Assembly: GCA_020740775.1 (NCBI GenBank) | Contig: JAHEWK010000030.1 | Coordinates: 408,287 to 472,286, forward strand | Direction: 5' to 3' | Source of the DNA: Ilyonectria destructans | Lineage: Eukaryota; Ascomycota; Sordariomycetes; Hypocreales; Nectriaceae | DNA length: 64,000 nt | In this document: piece after piece, positions 30,578 to 42,367 of the stretch | How positions within the stretch are numbered: the first letter of the stretch is position 1 | Layout of the letters: each line of letters begins with the position of its first letter | The notes under the pieces: model-generated | The model's input: the letters and a program-made list of their open reading frames with translations, nothing else | The model's database searches: none | What the model was told of the DNA's origin: nothing | Position numbers and translations under genes: made by a program

Positions 30578-32547
30578 CTATCTGCGGCTCCTCTTGTGGT
30601 TCTTGCGCCAGAGCTTCCACTGAGCGGTAGCTTGCAGGTTGCCAATGGGTTCCCACGTAGGCTCAGAGTAACCAACCCACTTCACTAAAGCTTCCTTGCG
30701 CCTTACGCCTTCCTCAGTCTTCCACTGCTCATCCAAAATGCGTTCTACCTGCCACTCCTCCTCGCCATCAACTAGAATGGGTGCCGGTTGTGTGTTATCT
30801 GGTCTCTGTGAGGGCAGGTGGTCTGTCGGCGCTGGGCGTAATAGGTCAACGTGAAAGACCGGGTGAATCCTACCAGGTACATTCAGCTGATAGGAGTGAG
30901 AGTTGACTTCCCGGACCACTTGGTATTTGGCATGTAGCCAGTCCAGCTTCTTCGATGGTCTTGTGGTCTTTACGTTCTTCAGATTTAGATAGACCCAATC
31001 GCCTGGTTTGTACCTTGGGGCTGCTGTGCGGGACTTGTTGGCGAACCGTTCTTGCTTCTCCTGGGCTGTGGCGATGGCCGCCTGTGCCCATTCTGTAGCG
31101 TCTTGCAATCGTCTGATGAAGTCCTCAGCGAGTGTTTCGCCCTCCTTCTGCTTTCCTTCAATCATGCGGTCTGCTATCAGGCGGATCGGTTCATTGTGGT
31201 AGCCATGCATAAAGAAGAATGGGCTCAGGCCTGTTGAGGATGCTTCTCGGTTGTTTATACTTGCCATTGCAATTGGCAAGAGGTCCAGCCAGTTATCCTG
31301 AGTGTAGGTAGCCCAAATCCTTATAATCTTCTCGATCTCCTGATTCATACGCTCTGTAGCGCCATCAGTCTGAGGGTGATATGCTGTTGAGAGTCGCTGT
31401 TCAATCTTGAGGAGTTTGCAAAAGTGCTTCCACAAATCGCTTACAAACTGCGGTCCCCTATCACTAGTTATTGCTGTCGGTATGCCATGAATTGGGTAGT
31501 GGCGCTCAAAGAGCCTCTTTGCAACTGCCTCAGATGAGATGTCGTCCATTCCCTCTAGCTCTACCCCTTTCGTCAGGCGATCAGTGACAACCATACAATT
31601 TGTTGCATTATCCCTCCCGGATGGTGGTAAGTCTGTAATGAAGTCGATTGAGATCTCTCCCCAGATGCGCTCAGGGACTGGCATTGGCTTGAGGAGCCCC
31701 TTCTTAGTGTCTCTCCAGATCGTATTCCTGCCGCAGATCTCACAGTTCCTCACAAACTGGCGCACATCTGCTGCAGCTCCAGGCCAGAAGAACTGTCTCG
31801 ATAGAATGGTGTAGGTGAGGTCTCTGCCGGGATGTCCAGTAATATGGGAGTCATGGATATCCTGAATGATCTTTGTGCGAAGGGTTTCCAAATTTGGAAT
31901 CCAGACTCGATCGCGGAAGCGAAGAAGACCTCGCTCATCCACAGTGCACTCAGCAATGCTAACAGTTTTCTCCTTCTGAAGGTGAGTGGGCAAGTTTCTT
32001 TCGTCCCTAGCCACACACATAGTGAGTTGTCGGTAAAGTTCATCCTTTCGACCTTCATGCCATAGGGTCTGCAGTTCTCGGTCTTCAAAAAGCCGTACTT
32101 CCTCCTCAAAGTTGATCTCCTCAGGTTTCGCCGGAACCCCCATCGATGCAATGTGCACACTTTTGAGGTGTTCGGACTGGAACATCTTCATGAATCTAGC
32201 CTTCAACCGCTCGTCGCTACCATCTGCTGGGAGGTCCTGTTCCCTACGAGACAGGGTATCAGGACGCCCCAAGCTCTTGCCTGGCCTCCACTCCAGAGTG
32301 AAGTTGAACCTAGCGAGGTACTCGGACCACCGCACTTGCCTCTCAGTAAGTTGCTTCTCAGAATAGAAGTACTTTAAGTTCTTGTGGTCTGTAAGAACTG
32401 TAAAGTGCTTGACTGCCTGCAACTCGGGCTGCCATGCTTCAAGACAGCGTATAATGGCAAGGAGTTCCTTATCATGGATGGGGTAGTTGGCTTCAGCAGG
32501 AGAGTGCTTCTTCGACAAATAAGCAACAGGGCGCCAAATGCTATAGT
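30578..32547 (-). pseudogene. Ty3/gypsy chromovirus polyprotein, RNase H-integrase-chromodomain part
   Basis: An open minus-strand frame. It starts inside the RNase H domain (WRPVAYLSKKHSPAEANYPI, TDHKNLKYF), then the HHCC zinc motif of integrase (HDSHITGHPGRDLT ... CEICGRN), the integrase core (ISIDFITDLPPSG, TSDRGPQF, YHPQTDGATERMNQEIEK) and a C-terminal chromodomain (WQVERILDEQW ... ALVKWVGYSEPTWEP). Chromodomain integrases target chromatin. Gag, protease and reverse transcriptase are missing: the frame is cut at 32548 by the hAT end, and the missing part is not on the far side of the hAT, so a deletion followed. The remaining frame is uninterrupted, implying a fairly recent element. Confidence 0.9.
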
Positions 32548-35346
32548 CAGTGTTGCTAATAATATAAACAATACGTATATTGGCAATATGGACCCCCTCG
32601 CAATAATATCGTATTGTCAAGAGGCGATATTGTATTACCCAATATGAACAGGACCCATATTGTATTGTATTGCCAGGAACCCAATATATTGGCAGTGTGA
32701 CAATACATCCAATATATTCCACGTGACCTCATCATTCAACTGCCTCAGCGAAAATCTTGTCACCTTGAAAATCTCGTATCCCAAACCATGACTTCAGGCA
32801 CTCCAATGCTTCGATTACATCACTCCCAAGTCGATTTCGACGGTCTGTAATCGTTATCTTTGCCCCAGAGAAGAGTCGTTCAGGCTCCGCAGACATTGCA
32901 GGAATTGACAATATATCCACGGCCATCTTGCTCAGGCTCGGGTAGTTTTTCTGCTGCGTCTCCTCTAGCCACCATGCAAGGGCGCTCGTAAAACCATAAA
33001 CCCGTTCAGACTTGCAATAACGCTCGTATTCGTCCGTGATGAGTGACGGCTGCAGGTGCTTGTTCCGCCAGTTCAAGAACTCGTTCGTGGTCGTCGATGG
33101 GACCTCGCAGAGAGGAAGAGGTGATTCAACGGGTTTATAGTCGTTCCACAGCGTCTCCATCAACTTCTTTGACGACTCAACCCACTCCTTTTTCCAGTTC
33201 TCCTGTATATAGTGCCATTTATGCGAAGGGTGGAGCACGATAGCTGCAACGTAGGCAGGTGATTCATCAGTAAGGCGATAATACTTGTCCAGCTTCGCCC
33301 AGCCAGAGTTATATATCGGTGCCATCACCGGATCGTCGATATTTGCCTCCTTGCCGGCTTCGAATTGTGCTAATACGAAGTCCATAGCCAGGAGGACATT
33401 GTCGAGTGTTGCAAACGATGACTCGAGAGCCTTGGTCGTCATCTTCAGCTTCTCTAAGAAGGACTTGATCTTCTCCAAGATGGTCCAGTCCTCCGAAGAG
33501 AGCTCGTCTCCAGCGCAATCTGCTTCCATCCATTTGTTGAAATAGCCGCCAATTGCGTCTCTAAGATTCAAGGCCGCTCTCAACATGGTATACCACGAGC
33601 TCCATCTTGTGTCGTTGTCTCGCGCAAGCTTACGGTTATGGCTGATAGCAAGAAACTTTTGGCTGCGCTGAACACTCCGTTGGATGTAAACGACGAAGTT
33701 GTGAAGCTTGCCAAGAGGTCCCTTCTTCCGCCACGCTTCAATATGCTTTAGTGTCACATTATATAGACCTGGATCGTCGCGTACGAGCTTCTCATTGTCG
33801 GTAACAAAGAGGAAAGCTTTGGCGGCGAGATTGATGATATGACCTTGGCAGCGGAGTCGGTGAACTTTGGGATCGTATCGTATGTCATATCGGCGAAGGA
33901 GGCCTGTGGGATCTTAGAACCAGTCAGTAGAACGGTGAGTTGTACTGACCAAGCGAAAGGGATCTCATCATTGTGTCATTATTGCCAGCATTGTCCATCA
34001 CGAAATATCCGAGTTTTGAAGCAAAGCCCCATTCGTCAACCACTTCCAAAATGGCCGCAGCGAGGTGAGAACCGTCGTGCTCACTGTCGATGTCTTTCAA
34101 CGCCAAAACATGGTGTTCCAGCTGGCCGTCTTCCGTGACATAGTGGCCGACTACGCCCAAGATGGCCAAAGAGTTAGGAGAAGTCCAAAGGTCGCAGCTG
34201 ATGTGAATTCTTGACTTCGCCGACTGTATGCGCTGCTTGACCTTCTCCTTCTGGTCTTCATACTGCCGCATGATCCATTTCCTAATGGTCTCGTGCGTAT
34301 CTGGAAGCCAAGTATCGATATCGTCATTGATGTAGGCCAAGAGTGCCCGGAACTCTGGGCATTCCACAAGCCGAAATGGGAGAGAGCAGGCCGTAATAAA
34401 CCTCACGTACAACACTTCGAGCTGGTCAGGGTCGATCGAATCTCCGGATTGATCGTTGAGCCGACGGCGTTTGCGGGGATTTTCTTCTGCTGCAGCACGA
34501 GCTTGTTCGAGAATCGTTCGTATCGTTGTCACTTTAGCTGTTCGCAGGGCTCCTTTTGGTAGGCCGTGGCCGTCAGGAGGAGGGCCCGTAAGATGTTTTG
34601 CAGGAGCCGCAGTACCCCCAGAACAGGCATATGCTCTGTCACAATGTTTGCAACGCCACTCTTCTTTTCCGGTCCGCGGATTGTAGTATCTCGTCTCCAT
34701 CTCCTCGTCTGGCATATGAGAGAAGACCCATGACGTTCTGGGTTTGGTGGAGGAGGTTGTGGAGGCTGTGCGAGGTCGAGATGATTGGCATTTGGGTGTT
34801 TGGCTCTGGTCTAGGTCATCCAACTGCTGGCTGGAAAACTCCGACCCGTTGACTGAAATTGACGACTCTCTTCGTTGCGACCATTGGACAAAGGGAGGCG
34901 TTGTTGAGGCATAGCGGTACGGTTAGTCAGTAGGCTCGACGGTGATAAAGAAAAATGGGCAGTGGTAGCGATGGCAAATATTGACAGGCAACCACCGGGA
35001 TTCCCAGCCCAACGTCGTCCGTACCGGCTATGCCTTCCCTGGCGCGTGGAAGAAACGCGTGGTCGCGTGTTAGGAATGACTGTCAACAAAGACGTGTGTC
35101 GAAGTGAATGCCAGCCAATAAAAGCCAAGTATCGCTGTGGCTGGTATAGGGTAAGGCCTGTCTGGCTACCGTCAAGAAGCGAATTCGCCCCAGGATTGAC
35201 AACCCAATATAAATAATATATTGCCAATATGTACATCCTCATATTGTATTGTCACAATATCAAAATCTTCATATTATATTGTTACAATATGAGAAAGTCC
35301 ATATCATATGGGGTATATTGCGATATACTACTTTATTGCCATATGA
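32548..35346. mobile_element. hAT element (family 1) inserted in the gypsy element
   Basis: The left end at 32548 begins CAGTGTTGCTAATAATAT, as in the relic at 13564. Both subterminal zones are filled with CAATAT/ATATTG units. By alignment with the 13564 copy, the right end should fall at about 35346, but the last 16 or so bases are replaced by unrelated sequence, so the right inverted repeat and the target duplication are lost. The octamer at the left edge is GCTATAGT. The element carries one transposase gene on the minus strand. Confidence 0.8.
32732..34918 (-). pseudogene. hAT transposase (family 1), near complete
   Basis: Two exons: 34918-33950 and 33903-32732, joined by a GT-AG intron in phase, about 713 residues. 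Order of features: a Cys/His zinc-finger-like region (WRCKHCDRAYACSG ... KHL), ISCDLWTSPNSLAIL and GYFVMDNAGNNDTMM from the catalytic domain, RRYDIRYDPKVHRLRCQGHI, TRWSSWY, and the C-terminal dimerisation block ILSIPAMSAEPERLFSGAKI. Comparison with the relic at 13860 shows one base missing near 34904, so the ATG at 34918 runs out of frame after about eight codons; a downstream start could still give a protein lacking the N-terminus. Confidence 0.85.
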
Positions 35347-35610
35347 TGGATCCGTTACGGTCAATTTGATCGATGCAATAATGTTCGTATTGATGATGAT
35401 GATGTTGATGATTGCTTGTCCTCGTCATCCGGATCGGTCGGAAGAGGGGTTATCATACCCCCCCTTCTGACTAAGGTCCGGATATCAATCTATCAGAGGT
35501 TTCGTTATACAGGGTCATGTTCCAACATCTGACAAAAACCTCGTACCGCAGCCGTAGCTGTGGGCGCCGGGCTAGCTGAAAAGGGTAGGAAATCTGATGC
35601 TGCTTTAATT
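35347..35610. other. Spacer right of the hAT element
   Basis: Contains a GATGAT microsatellite-like run near 35390-35410. Nothing else seen. Confidence 0.3.
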
Positions 35611-36258
35611 ATCTAGTATTTCGCCATCTACCCTCTACAGGACTACTAGGAGCTTGAAGATGGGAGAAACTTCACACTAGGTATAACTGAGGCTATCGAG
35701 GCTTGGGCAGCAGACGCTCTTCACAAGTCGGAAAACACACCTGAGAAAGAGAGTGAGTGGGAGTATCGAGCATGTATCATTCTTAAGAGTGCTTGTCAAG
35801 ACGTTCCGAAGAGCGTGGCCACTGGGAGAGCGAAGAAGGCCGTCGAACTGGACCTGGAAAACTACGATGCTCGATTTGCCGTTGCTATTGATGATGACCT
35901 CGATCATATGGAGGCGGTTAAACTGCTCTCTGAGCTCAGAGATGATATTCTCAATCATGGTAACAACAATACCGTGATTCTAGGTCGAACCTTGATGGGC
36001 CTGGGCAATCGTCTATGGGACATGGACGAAGATTATGAACTAGCCTCCAAGACTCATTTGGAGTATATTGCGCATGGGCACGTTGGGCCGACGTTCCGGA
36101 CCCACATTGCGATGGCGATGGGGATATCGGGTTCCATCGCCATCAATCGATCGATGCGGAATCCTAGGCTGACTGGATCCGACCTCGAAATCCAGTCCAG
36201 TCCCATCCAACAAGATCACTGCTTCCCATGGGAACGCTTCCGGTCGAAGAAACCGTAA
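35611..36258 (+). pseudogene. Fragment of an unrecognised protein, possibly TPR-like
   Basis: One frame, broken by TAG at 35614 and 35647, reads FAIYPLQDY, ELEDGRNFTLGITEAIEAWA, SEWEYRACIILKSACQD, RAKKAVELDLENYDARFAVA and LASKTHLEYIAHGHVG. The helical pattern with A--A-ELD-ENYDA resembles tetratricopeptide repeats found in fungal NLR-like or helper proteins. No start codon is visible and the 3' end is unclear. Function not assignable. Confidence 0.4.
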
Positions 36259-36469
36259 CATTCGGGTGGCCAATGTTGCAGCCAGCAATGGGTGACTCAT
36301 AGACCTCTTGGATATGTTACATTCTCTCTTCCCCAAGGCGACGTACGGTGTCGCCGTAGATGCCGCCATTGTCAGTGATATTATATGCTAGTTAACAGTT
36401 AACGTACGCTTTGTGACAACTTCTCCAGCGTATTAAGTTGTCTCGTCGGTTATTTATTTAGCTAGTTAC

Positions 36470-38279
36470 TTAATCGATAGGAAAGCGCTTGATAATCTCG
36501 TATACACTTTCCTCCTTGATGACTACTATCGGTACTTTAAGGGCGGCGCCATTAACAACAACGGTCAGTGTCCCCTGGAGGTACCCATTCAACCATTTGT
36601 AGCACTCTGCAAACGAAAGCTCGTTGCCTGCGAGCGAGCGGACGATTTCGATAAGCTCACGTCGGATCCTCGTCACCTCGGAGAAACGGCGAAGCTCCTC
36701 GGCCAGGTGCGCCTCGAGGCGCCTCCCGCTGAGCCTTTTGCGGAGGTCGCCCGTCAGACGGTACAGGCTGTTGTCCCTCTCTTCCAGCGTGTTTGCACGC
36801 TGCGCCCGGAGGTCGAGAAACACACAGTGGTCCTGAAACAGCATGGCAATACGGCGGCTGACGATGTTCCAATGGGAAGCAATGCCTTCGCGGACAAATG
36901 ACTTTTGGAACAGCTTCTCGCAGTCCTTGGTGGATGCCGGACGGCCGTCGAGCCACAGCAGACGCACGACAACCTGATGCTCGAAAAAGCGTTCCAGGCG
37001 GGCATGGAGAGCAGCCGGTGTAGATGCTCGGCTCAGCCGCACCGACTCATAGCCGCAGGCAAACATGCGGACAAGCGGGCAGCCGAGCAGTTGCACCACG
37101 CACTCAATGCGCGGACACTCGACCGTCTCGGCCACGAACCCGAGAGCAAGGATGTCCCGAGCTTCCCTCAAGTATGTTCTCATTGTCTCAGTACTCGTCT
37201 TGGATCGATCACCAAGCGGATCTGTGGCTCCCATAGACTCTGCGTTCTCTCGAAGCAGCGTATCTGTCTCGGACATCAGGGCTTCGACCTGGTCCTTGAA
37301 GGCTGAAAGAGTCATGCCCACCCGTAGTTCATCTTCGGGATCCGCATACATATTGTGCACCTGGTACGCATATTCGAATGCTATAGCCGTTCGAAGTGGC
37401 ACCAGCTTCCCTGTATGGGCTTCCTCCGAATCACGCCCGAGAAATCGGTATGGTATATGCGCTTGTCTAGCCGAGACTCTAGACTTGTCAGCCGGCTCCC
37501 TAAACCAGTACTGATTAGCTTTTCTTTCGTCGGGGGCGACCAAGCCGCACATAGACTTACGCAAAGATGGCAAAGGCCCTGTTAACGGCTTCTCTACTCC
37601 TGAGCTCTTGCAGACGCGTGTAGTAAGCAGATTTGCCGGTCAAGTCTAAGTCGTCCCTGAAACACGACGGGTTTATGACTTCTGCCACACTAACCATGGT
37701 CATGACTTCGTAGAGGCAGGTGTTTGCGGCCAAGGAGACGGCCGCAAGAGGCAATGGCCCTTGTCCAAGTATGAGTTCTCGCCAGAGGTCCACAGCCAAA
37801 GCAACCTGGCTCTGGACGGCGGCAAGAAGATGGAGCAGCTCGGCTTCGTCCACAGTCAGGCTGTCCGTCGGCTCAGCTTCGTCCACAGTCAAGCTGTCCG
37901 TCGGCTCGGCTTTGTCCACAGTCAGGCCGTCCGCAACGCTGGCCGTCGGCTCGGTCGCGGCAGCGCCTGGTCTCACCATCCGGACCACGTCTTTTAGTAA
38001 TGAGACGAACGAGGCGTGGGCATCTTGTTCGCACTGCGGAGCGTGCCGGAAGAACGAGGCGATTTGGGTCCGGAGATGAATCGACTGCTCCAAAAGATTG
38101 ACTATTTTGTTCTGGTTGCCGTGGCTAAGGTCTGGGAGGCTCTTTGCCGCTTCTTTGCAGAGTTGTTTGAGTGACCACCCATGATAACGTTGGTGGGAGA
38201 AGAGGAGCCAAAATGCCTTAAGTTCGTTGCCCTTATATAGCTTATATAGCATATAGAGGTCTTCTTTGGAGCTCACCAT
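36470..38279 (-). CDS. Unrecognised 582-residue protein with short tandem repeats
   Basis: Two exons, 38279-37561 and 37499-36470, joined through a GTAAGT donor and a TTTAG acceptor with GCTAAT branch; the phases match. The ATG at 38279 opens a long frame, MVSSKEDLYMLYKLYKGNEL. Residues about 117-147 hold an 11-residue repeat, EPTDSLTVDEA, in nearly three copies (DNA 37838-37931). The rest is mostly helical and charged (for example LSGRRLEAHLAEELRRFSEV). No signal peptide, membrane segment or catalytic motif is evident, and I do not recognise the family. The long open frame with one normal intron argues that it is a real gene. It is flanked by transposons on both sides, so it may belong to an accessory region. 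Confidence 0.65.
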
Positions 38280-38289
38280 AGTGACAGAG

Positions 38290-39112
38290 AGCCGTGATTA
38301 CTGGTAACGCGGGGCTGTATGAATGTACGCGTTAGTGGGACCAGGTGTCGTATGCAGGTTCAAGCGGCGTCACAATTCACGCCTAAAAAGTAAGGCAACT
38401 TGCACCACAGCTGATCTTTCCTGAGACCGCCCGTTCGCCGCTTTAGCTAGCAACAACACAATACACCACTTCTCATGCATACCAGAAGGGCATAGCTTCC
38501 AACAGTTATGAGCCCGGGTGGCCTGACGGCTAGTAACTTCCACATACGCAACACAGAAAATGCCACAACACAGGAAGGTCAGGAGTTCGAATGCTAGGAA
38601 CATAAGTGCGATGAGCGGACGCTGCCAATTGCTTGGCCAGCGCTGCGACCCTCGAGAAGGCCGTCGCAGACACTATCCGGCAACCCCACGGGGCTCGCCC
38701 TGGACGGTATCCTCGCAAACGTCCAGCGACGAGACGCGATCACCCAAATAATCTTTTAACCTAGTTGCGCGCTTGCTTGACAGCATCGCGGCTGCCTACA
38801 ATGACGAGAAAAAGCCAATTGCCCATGAAAGCTCCACCCCGGTAGATCAGCCGAACGCCTGGGCGGCAACAGTACAATGCATGGCTGGTACGGAAAGACA
38901 CTTCAGACGAAGTCACTGCCAGAGAACCGTGAGCGTGCGTAACTCGCCATGCTTTTCCTCGTGCTAAGTTATACCCAGGCTACACGGCTTCATCGCGTTT
39001 TCGCGTTTAGTCGCGTTGCCTTTCGCCTTCTGATAGCGTCAAATTCCAGACGCGCCAGTGGCGTTGGATATCTCTCCTCGGCGGCTGCGACGCTATCGTA
39101 ATCGTGAGTGTA
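38290..39112. other. No gene recognised
   Basis: Promoter side of the gene above, then a stretch without support for a gene. A B-box-like GAGTTCGAATGC near 38580 does not belong to a foldable tRNA. Confidence 0.35.
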
Positions 39113-39789
39113 TCAGTCGCCCCACAGGTACGGTCGCACATTACCACATGGGTGACATAACCCTTTTGGGAAGCCTCAACCATGTGGAAATACTTAGTAA
39201 TTTTGTGGCCCCTTGCAAGACTACAGTACCGCACACTATCCGGAAGGTATCTCTTCATTTAGATGGCATGTCCACCGGGGAATATGTCGTGATAATTCCT
39301 GGTGACGCGTCACAATTCTTCCACTCACACATCTACACCAGCATCAATACCCAGCCCATCGCCAACCCATAGCTGTTATGGACTATCCCCATCCATTCCC
39401 GAAGTAAGCTTGGGTCTATCCATCATGAGATTGTGCGACTGACCCTGTCTTGTACGTAGATATGCCCGATCACGTCCTATCGCAGACATGTCCCGATGTT
39501 CCGAAGACCGTGGCCCCTAAATCGTACCAACGGAGCCACGATTTCATCCGCGATAGCTACCCAGGGTCGAATCTGTGTCCATATGCGGGAGACGTTGGCT
39601 CACGAGTATCTCCATCCTCGACAGTTCGCCAGTCCCGTTTCGAGACGTTGAGACAACTTCCACCTCCTCCGCTATACAGTCTATCGACCTAACAGCTCTG
39701 GAGACGGCCCTGGCCGTGTCCTCACAACATCGCGGCCCTCCGCTGTGTATCGAGATGCCAAACTTACCCAGAGTCGGATTGCGAGGGGC

Positions 39790-40671
39790 ATGAGGGCGAG
39801 CTCGTCGCAACTCAGTGAGGCTGTGGCTAAACAGAGCCAAAACAAGAGCAGGCGGAAGATCTCAATGCGCCTCACCGTCTTCCTTGCGAGGCCTGACCCA
39901 TGGGAAATACTAGACGAAGACGAGGAGCCCCAGTGGTCTTTGGCTAGAGAGCTGCTGAAGGTCGCTTTGCGCCCCTTCGTCGACGAGGAACCATCTTTAC
40001 CTGTCCACTTCTGGTTCGACGGTATCTTCTTCCCTCAGTTCAAGGACAAGCCTGCCCTCTCTTCTGTTCTTCAATTCGACAAGAGACTCGTTCAGAACGC
40101 CCATATTAAAGAGGGTATCACGGAGCTGAGCGACCTCGACTGGGAGAGACAGACAGTCGCAGAGCTTTTCGGCGAGGACTGCCCTTTTCGTTTCAGTAAA
40201 ACAGAGGGCAGATATCTCCTTTTCCTTGTTTTCTATGAGCCATTGCCTCCTCGACCACAAGTCCCGGCCCCTCGTCATATCAAGACACCGAGGTCAGCCG
40301 TAAAGTCGTTCAAAAAGGAGAAGGGAATCAAGAAAGAGCTAGTCAAGGCCGAGGTGAAGGTACAGCCAGCCTTGTTAATCGGGAGCGAGTTCAACTCGCC
40401 CTCCTTGAGCCCCTCTCTGAGCCCAGTTCTACCTCCTTCGAGAGCTAGCGCAGAAGACCAGATCGAGGTTATTACTAGCGATGTGGACGAGACCCGCGCG
40501 GGTCAGAAACGAGCTCGAGACTCTATAAGCTCAGCACTCTCAGAAGAGGCAGAGGATAAGGGGCTCTCGGCTGGCCCTGCCTTCACTGCCCATGGTCCCG
40601 CTGCTGGAACCCGAGGAGTTGATACGAGGAGGCCAAGTAGTCGGCATCCTCGTAAACAGACGAGGAAATAG
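39790..40671 (+). CDS. Accessory protein of DDE element B
   Basis: From the ATG at 39790 (MRASSSQLSEAVAKQSQNKS) the frame gives 293 residues. The first two thirds look globular (FLARPDPWEILDEDEEPQWS, LPVHFWFDGIFFPQFKDKPA, ELSDLDWERQTVAELFGEDC, YLLFLVFYEPLPP). The rest is low-complexity and basic, then Ser/Pro-rich, and ends in Arg/Lys-rich sequence like a nuclear signal. An upstream frame ending at about 39793 (IQSIDLTALETALAVSSQ) may be a displaced N-terminus. No known family. Its stop is 3 bases from the stop of the convergent transposase, so the two 3' ends must overlap in RNA. A role in transposition (DNA binding or regulation) is inferred from position only. Confidence 0.55.
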   Translation: MRASSSQLSEAVAKQSQNKSRRKISMRLTVFLARPDPWEILDEDEEPQWSLARELLKVALRPFVDEEPSLPVHFWFDGIFFPQFKDKPALSSVLQFDKRLVQNAHIKEGITELSDLDWERQTVAELFGEDCPFRFSKTEGRYLLFLVFYEPLPPRPQVPAPRHIKTPRSAVKSFKKEKGIKKELVKAEVKVQPALLIGSEFNSPSLSPSLSPVLPPSRASAEDQIEVITSDVDETRAGQKRARDSISSALSEEAEDKGLSAGPAFTAHGPAAGTRGVDTRRPSSRHPRKQTRK

Positions 40672-40674
40672 TAG

Positions 40675-42367
40675 TTACTCTAGCTCAAGGTGACCCAGGT
40701 CCCCCATCAGCTCGTCCACACTATTGATAATATCGCCAGGTAGCTCAGTTCCGGAGAGGCCATTGTTAATAGGCTCAAGGTAGTTCTGCTCGAGGAGCTG
40801 AAGCTAAAGCATTGTCAGCTAACTTTTGAGTGCGATGGAGTACTTTTTTACATACGAATCTCTCTTGCCCTCCAACTGGACTCTCTGGGATACTCAGCAC
40901 CGGCCTTGCCCCGCAGTCGAGATGAACCTGAATCTTGTCTCTAAGCCGTGAGTAGATCGCGAGGTGTGGTCGCTTATGATCAAGCTCCCCATCTAGCTGA
41001 CCATCGAACTGAAGATCCCGGAGCTGTTGATCACACCAGTCCGTTGTTATTGGGTCAAGAAGATCGTCTATATCGATAGAGCCGACAGCGGCCATCATCT
41101 GGGCAAGCCCATCTCGAGCCGCAGGCCCTAATGGACTGTCCAGTTCTCTACTTCGCTTGTATTATACAGATCCATCGGGATCCCGGTGACGAGATGCTCC
41201 CTATTCTTCTGTGGCCGGATGCGATGGCCGTTCCACATCTCCGTGAAGTCCGCAACCTCTTGACGGATCATGGGTCCATAGAGAGCATACACCGCGATCC
41301 GGTGAGCAAGACGGTTTGGTTAGAAGAGGCTGCTATCAATCAGCTCGTGTGAGAACGCGATCCAGCGCTGACTGATACCTTTGAGTAGCTTTTCCCACCA
41401 AAACTCGATCCGTTGGTTCGAAGTGCTTGGGCCCCAGATATGACAGGAGCTCAGTCTCGCTCCCTGCCTGTGGACTCGTTGGTCTTTATCCTCGGTGGTA
41501 TACCGAAACTCCGTCTGATCAAGGTCGGCGAGAATCGCCTGGGCTCCGGCCCAAAGAGGAGTCTTGATACCATGATCCGAGCGGGTGAAAAGGGGGCGGA
41601 CCCCTGAGTATGACACAGTCCGTAGAAACTGTTTGAGTGAACTCAGTGCAGTTATATTCCCCTTGCTAATATATATCCAGATGATGGCTCTTGAGTATGT
41701 GTCGATACAGGCGTAGATAAAGAAGCCGAAGTTCTTAAGCTTCTCGTACCCATCGAGAGACCATATGAAGTTAGGCCTAGGAACCTGGAAGTTCTTCCAG
41801 TACTTCCAATCAGTAAGGCGTCTTTATTTGGCCCGCTTCTTCCACTCTGGGTTCATTTAGTACTCGCGATATAAGGAATTCTGGCCGACAAGGACGCCGG
41901 CACGGATGCGGACGTAATGGTATAGATATCCCCTGCCAAATCCTCTGATGCTTGAAGACTGACGGTCGTCTTGGAAGAGGAACTCTCTTGCTTTTTGAAT
42001 AGCCTCCTGTCGTTCAGCCAGATCTCGGAAGCGCCGCTTCATGCCATGCTTCAGACGATACTCCTGTACAGTCCGCTCGGAGATCTTGATGCCGCGTCGC
42101 TTGAGATCACGGACGATGGAAGTATCGCTATATCCGTATCGGTATAAGTAGCCTTTGATCAGCTCGACGAAGGTGTTGGTATCAATCTTTGAGTGAAGGG
42201 GGAGTACTCCTGGGCACCCCATTTCGCTAACCTCCTTTTCAGGGTTCTGACGTCGAGTACGTGCCCATCGTCGCGGAGATGGGCACATATAGTGTCAATG
42301 GTCCTTCTCGCCGCTGCTCGAGGATCCAGTCCTTGACGCGCTCCAAGTCCTTACGGGGCCTCGGCAT
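40675..42367 (-). pseudogene. DDE integrase-core transposase of element B (frameshifted)
   Basis: ATG at 42367 starts MPRPRKDLERVKDWILEQRR; after a shift comes CAHLRDDGHVLDVRTLKRRL, after another the helix-turn-helix LIKGYLYRYGYSDTSIVRDL with KISERTVQEYRLKHGMKRRF. The catalytic domain at about 41330-41810 reads FIWSLDGYEKL, IYACIDTYSRAIIWIY, LFTRSDHGIKTPLW and GPSTSNQRIEFWW, giving D-59-D-56-E. A further frame shift near 41130 precedes IDIDDLLDPITTDWCDQQLR. An intron of about 50 nt near 40806-40855 leads to the last exon, ending NNGLSGTELPG ... LGHLELE at 40675. Several shifts make this copy inactive, yet all domains are readable. The enzyme would cut and join element ends in the nucleus. Confidence 0.75.

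Noticed and set aside
38520..38600. Possible tRNA with B-box-like GAGTTCGAATGC
   Set aside because: The T stem does not pair and no convincing acceptor or anticodon arm could be drawn.
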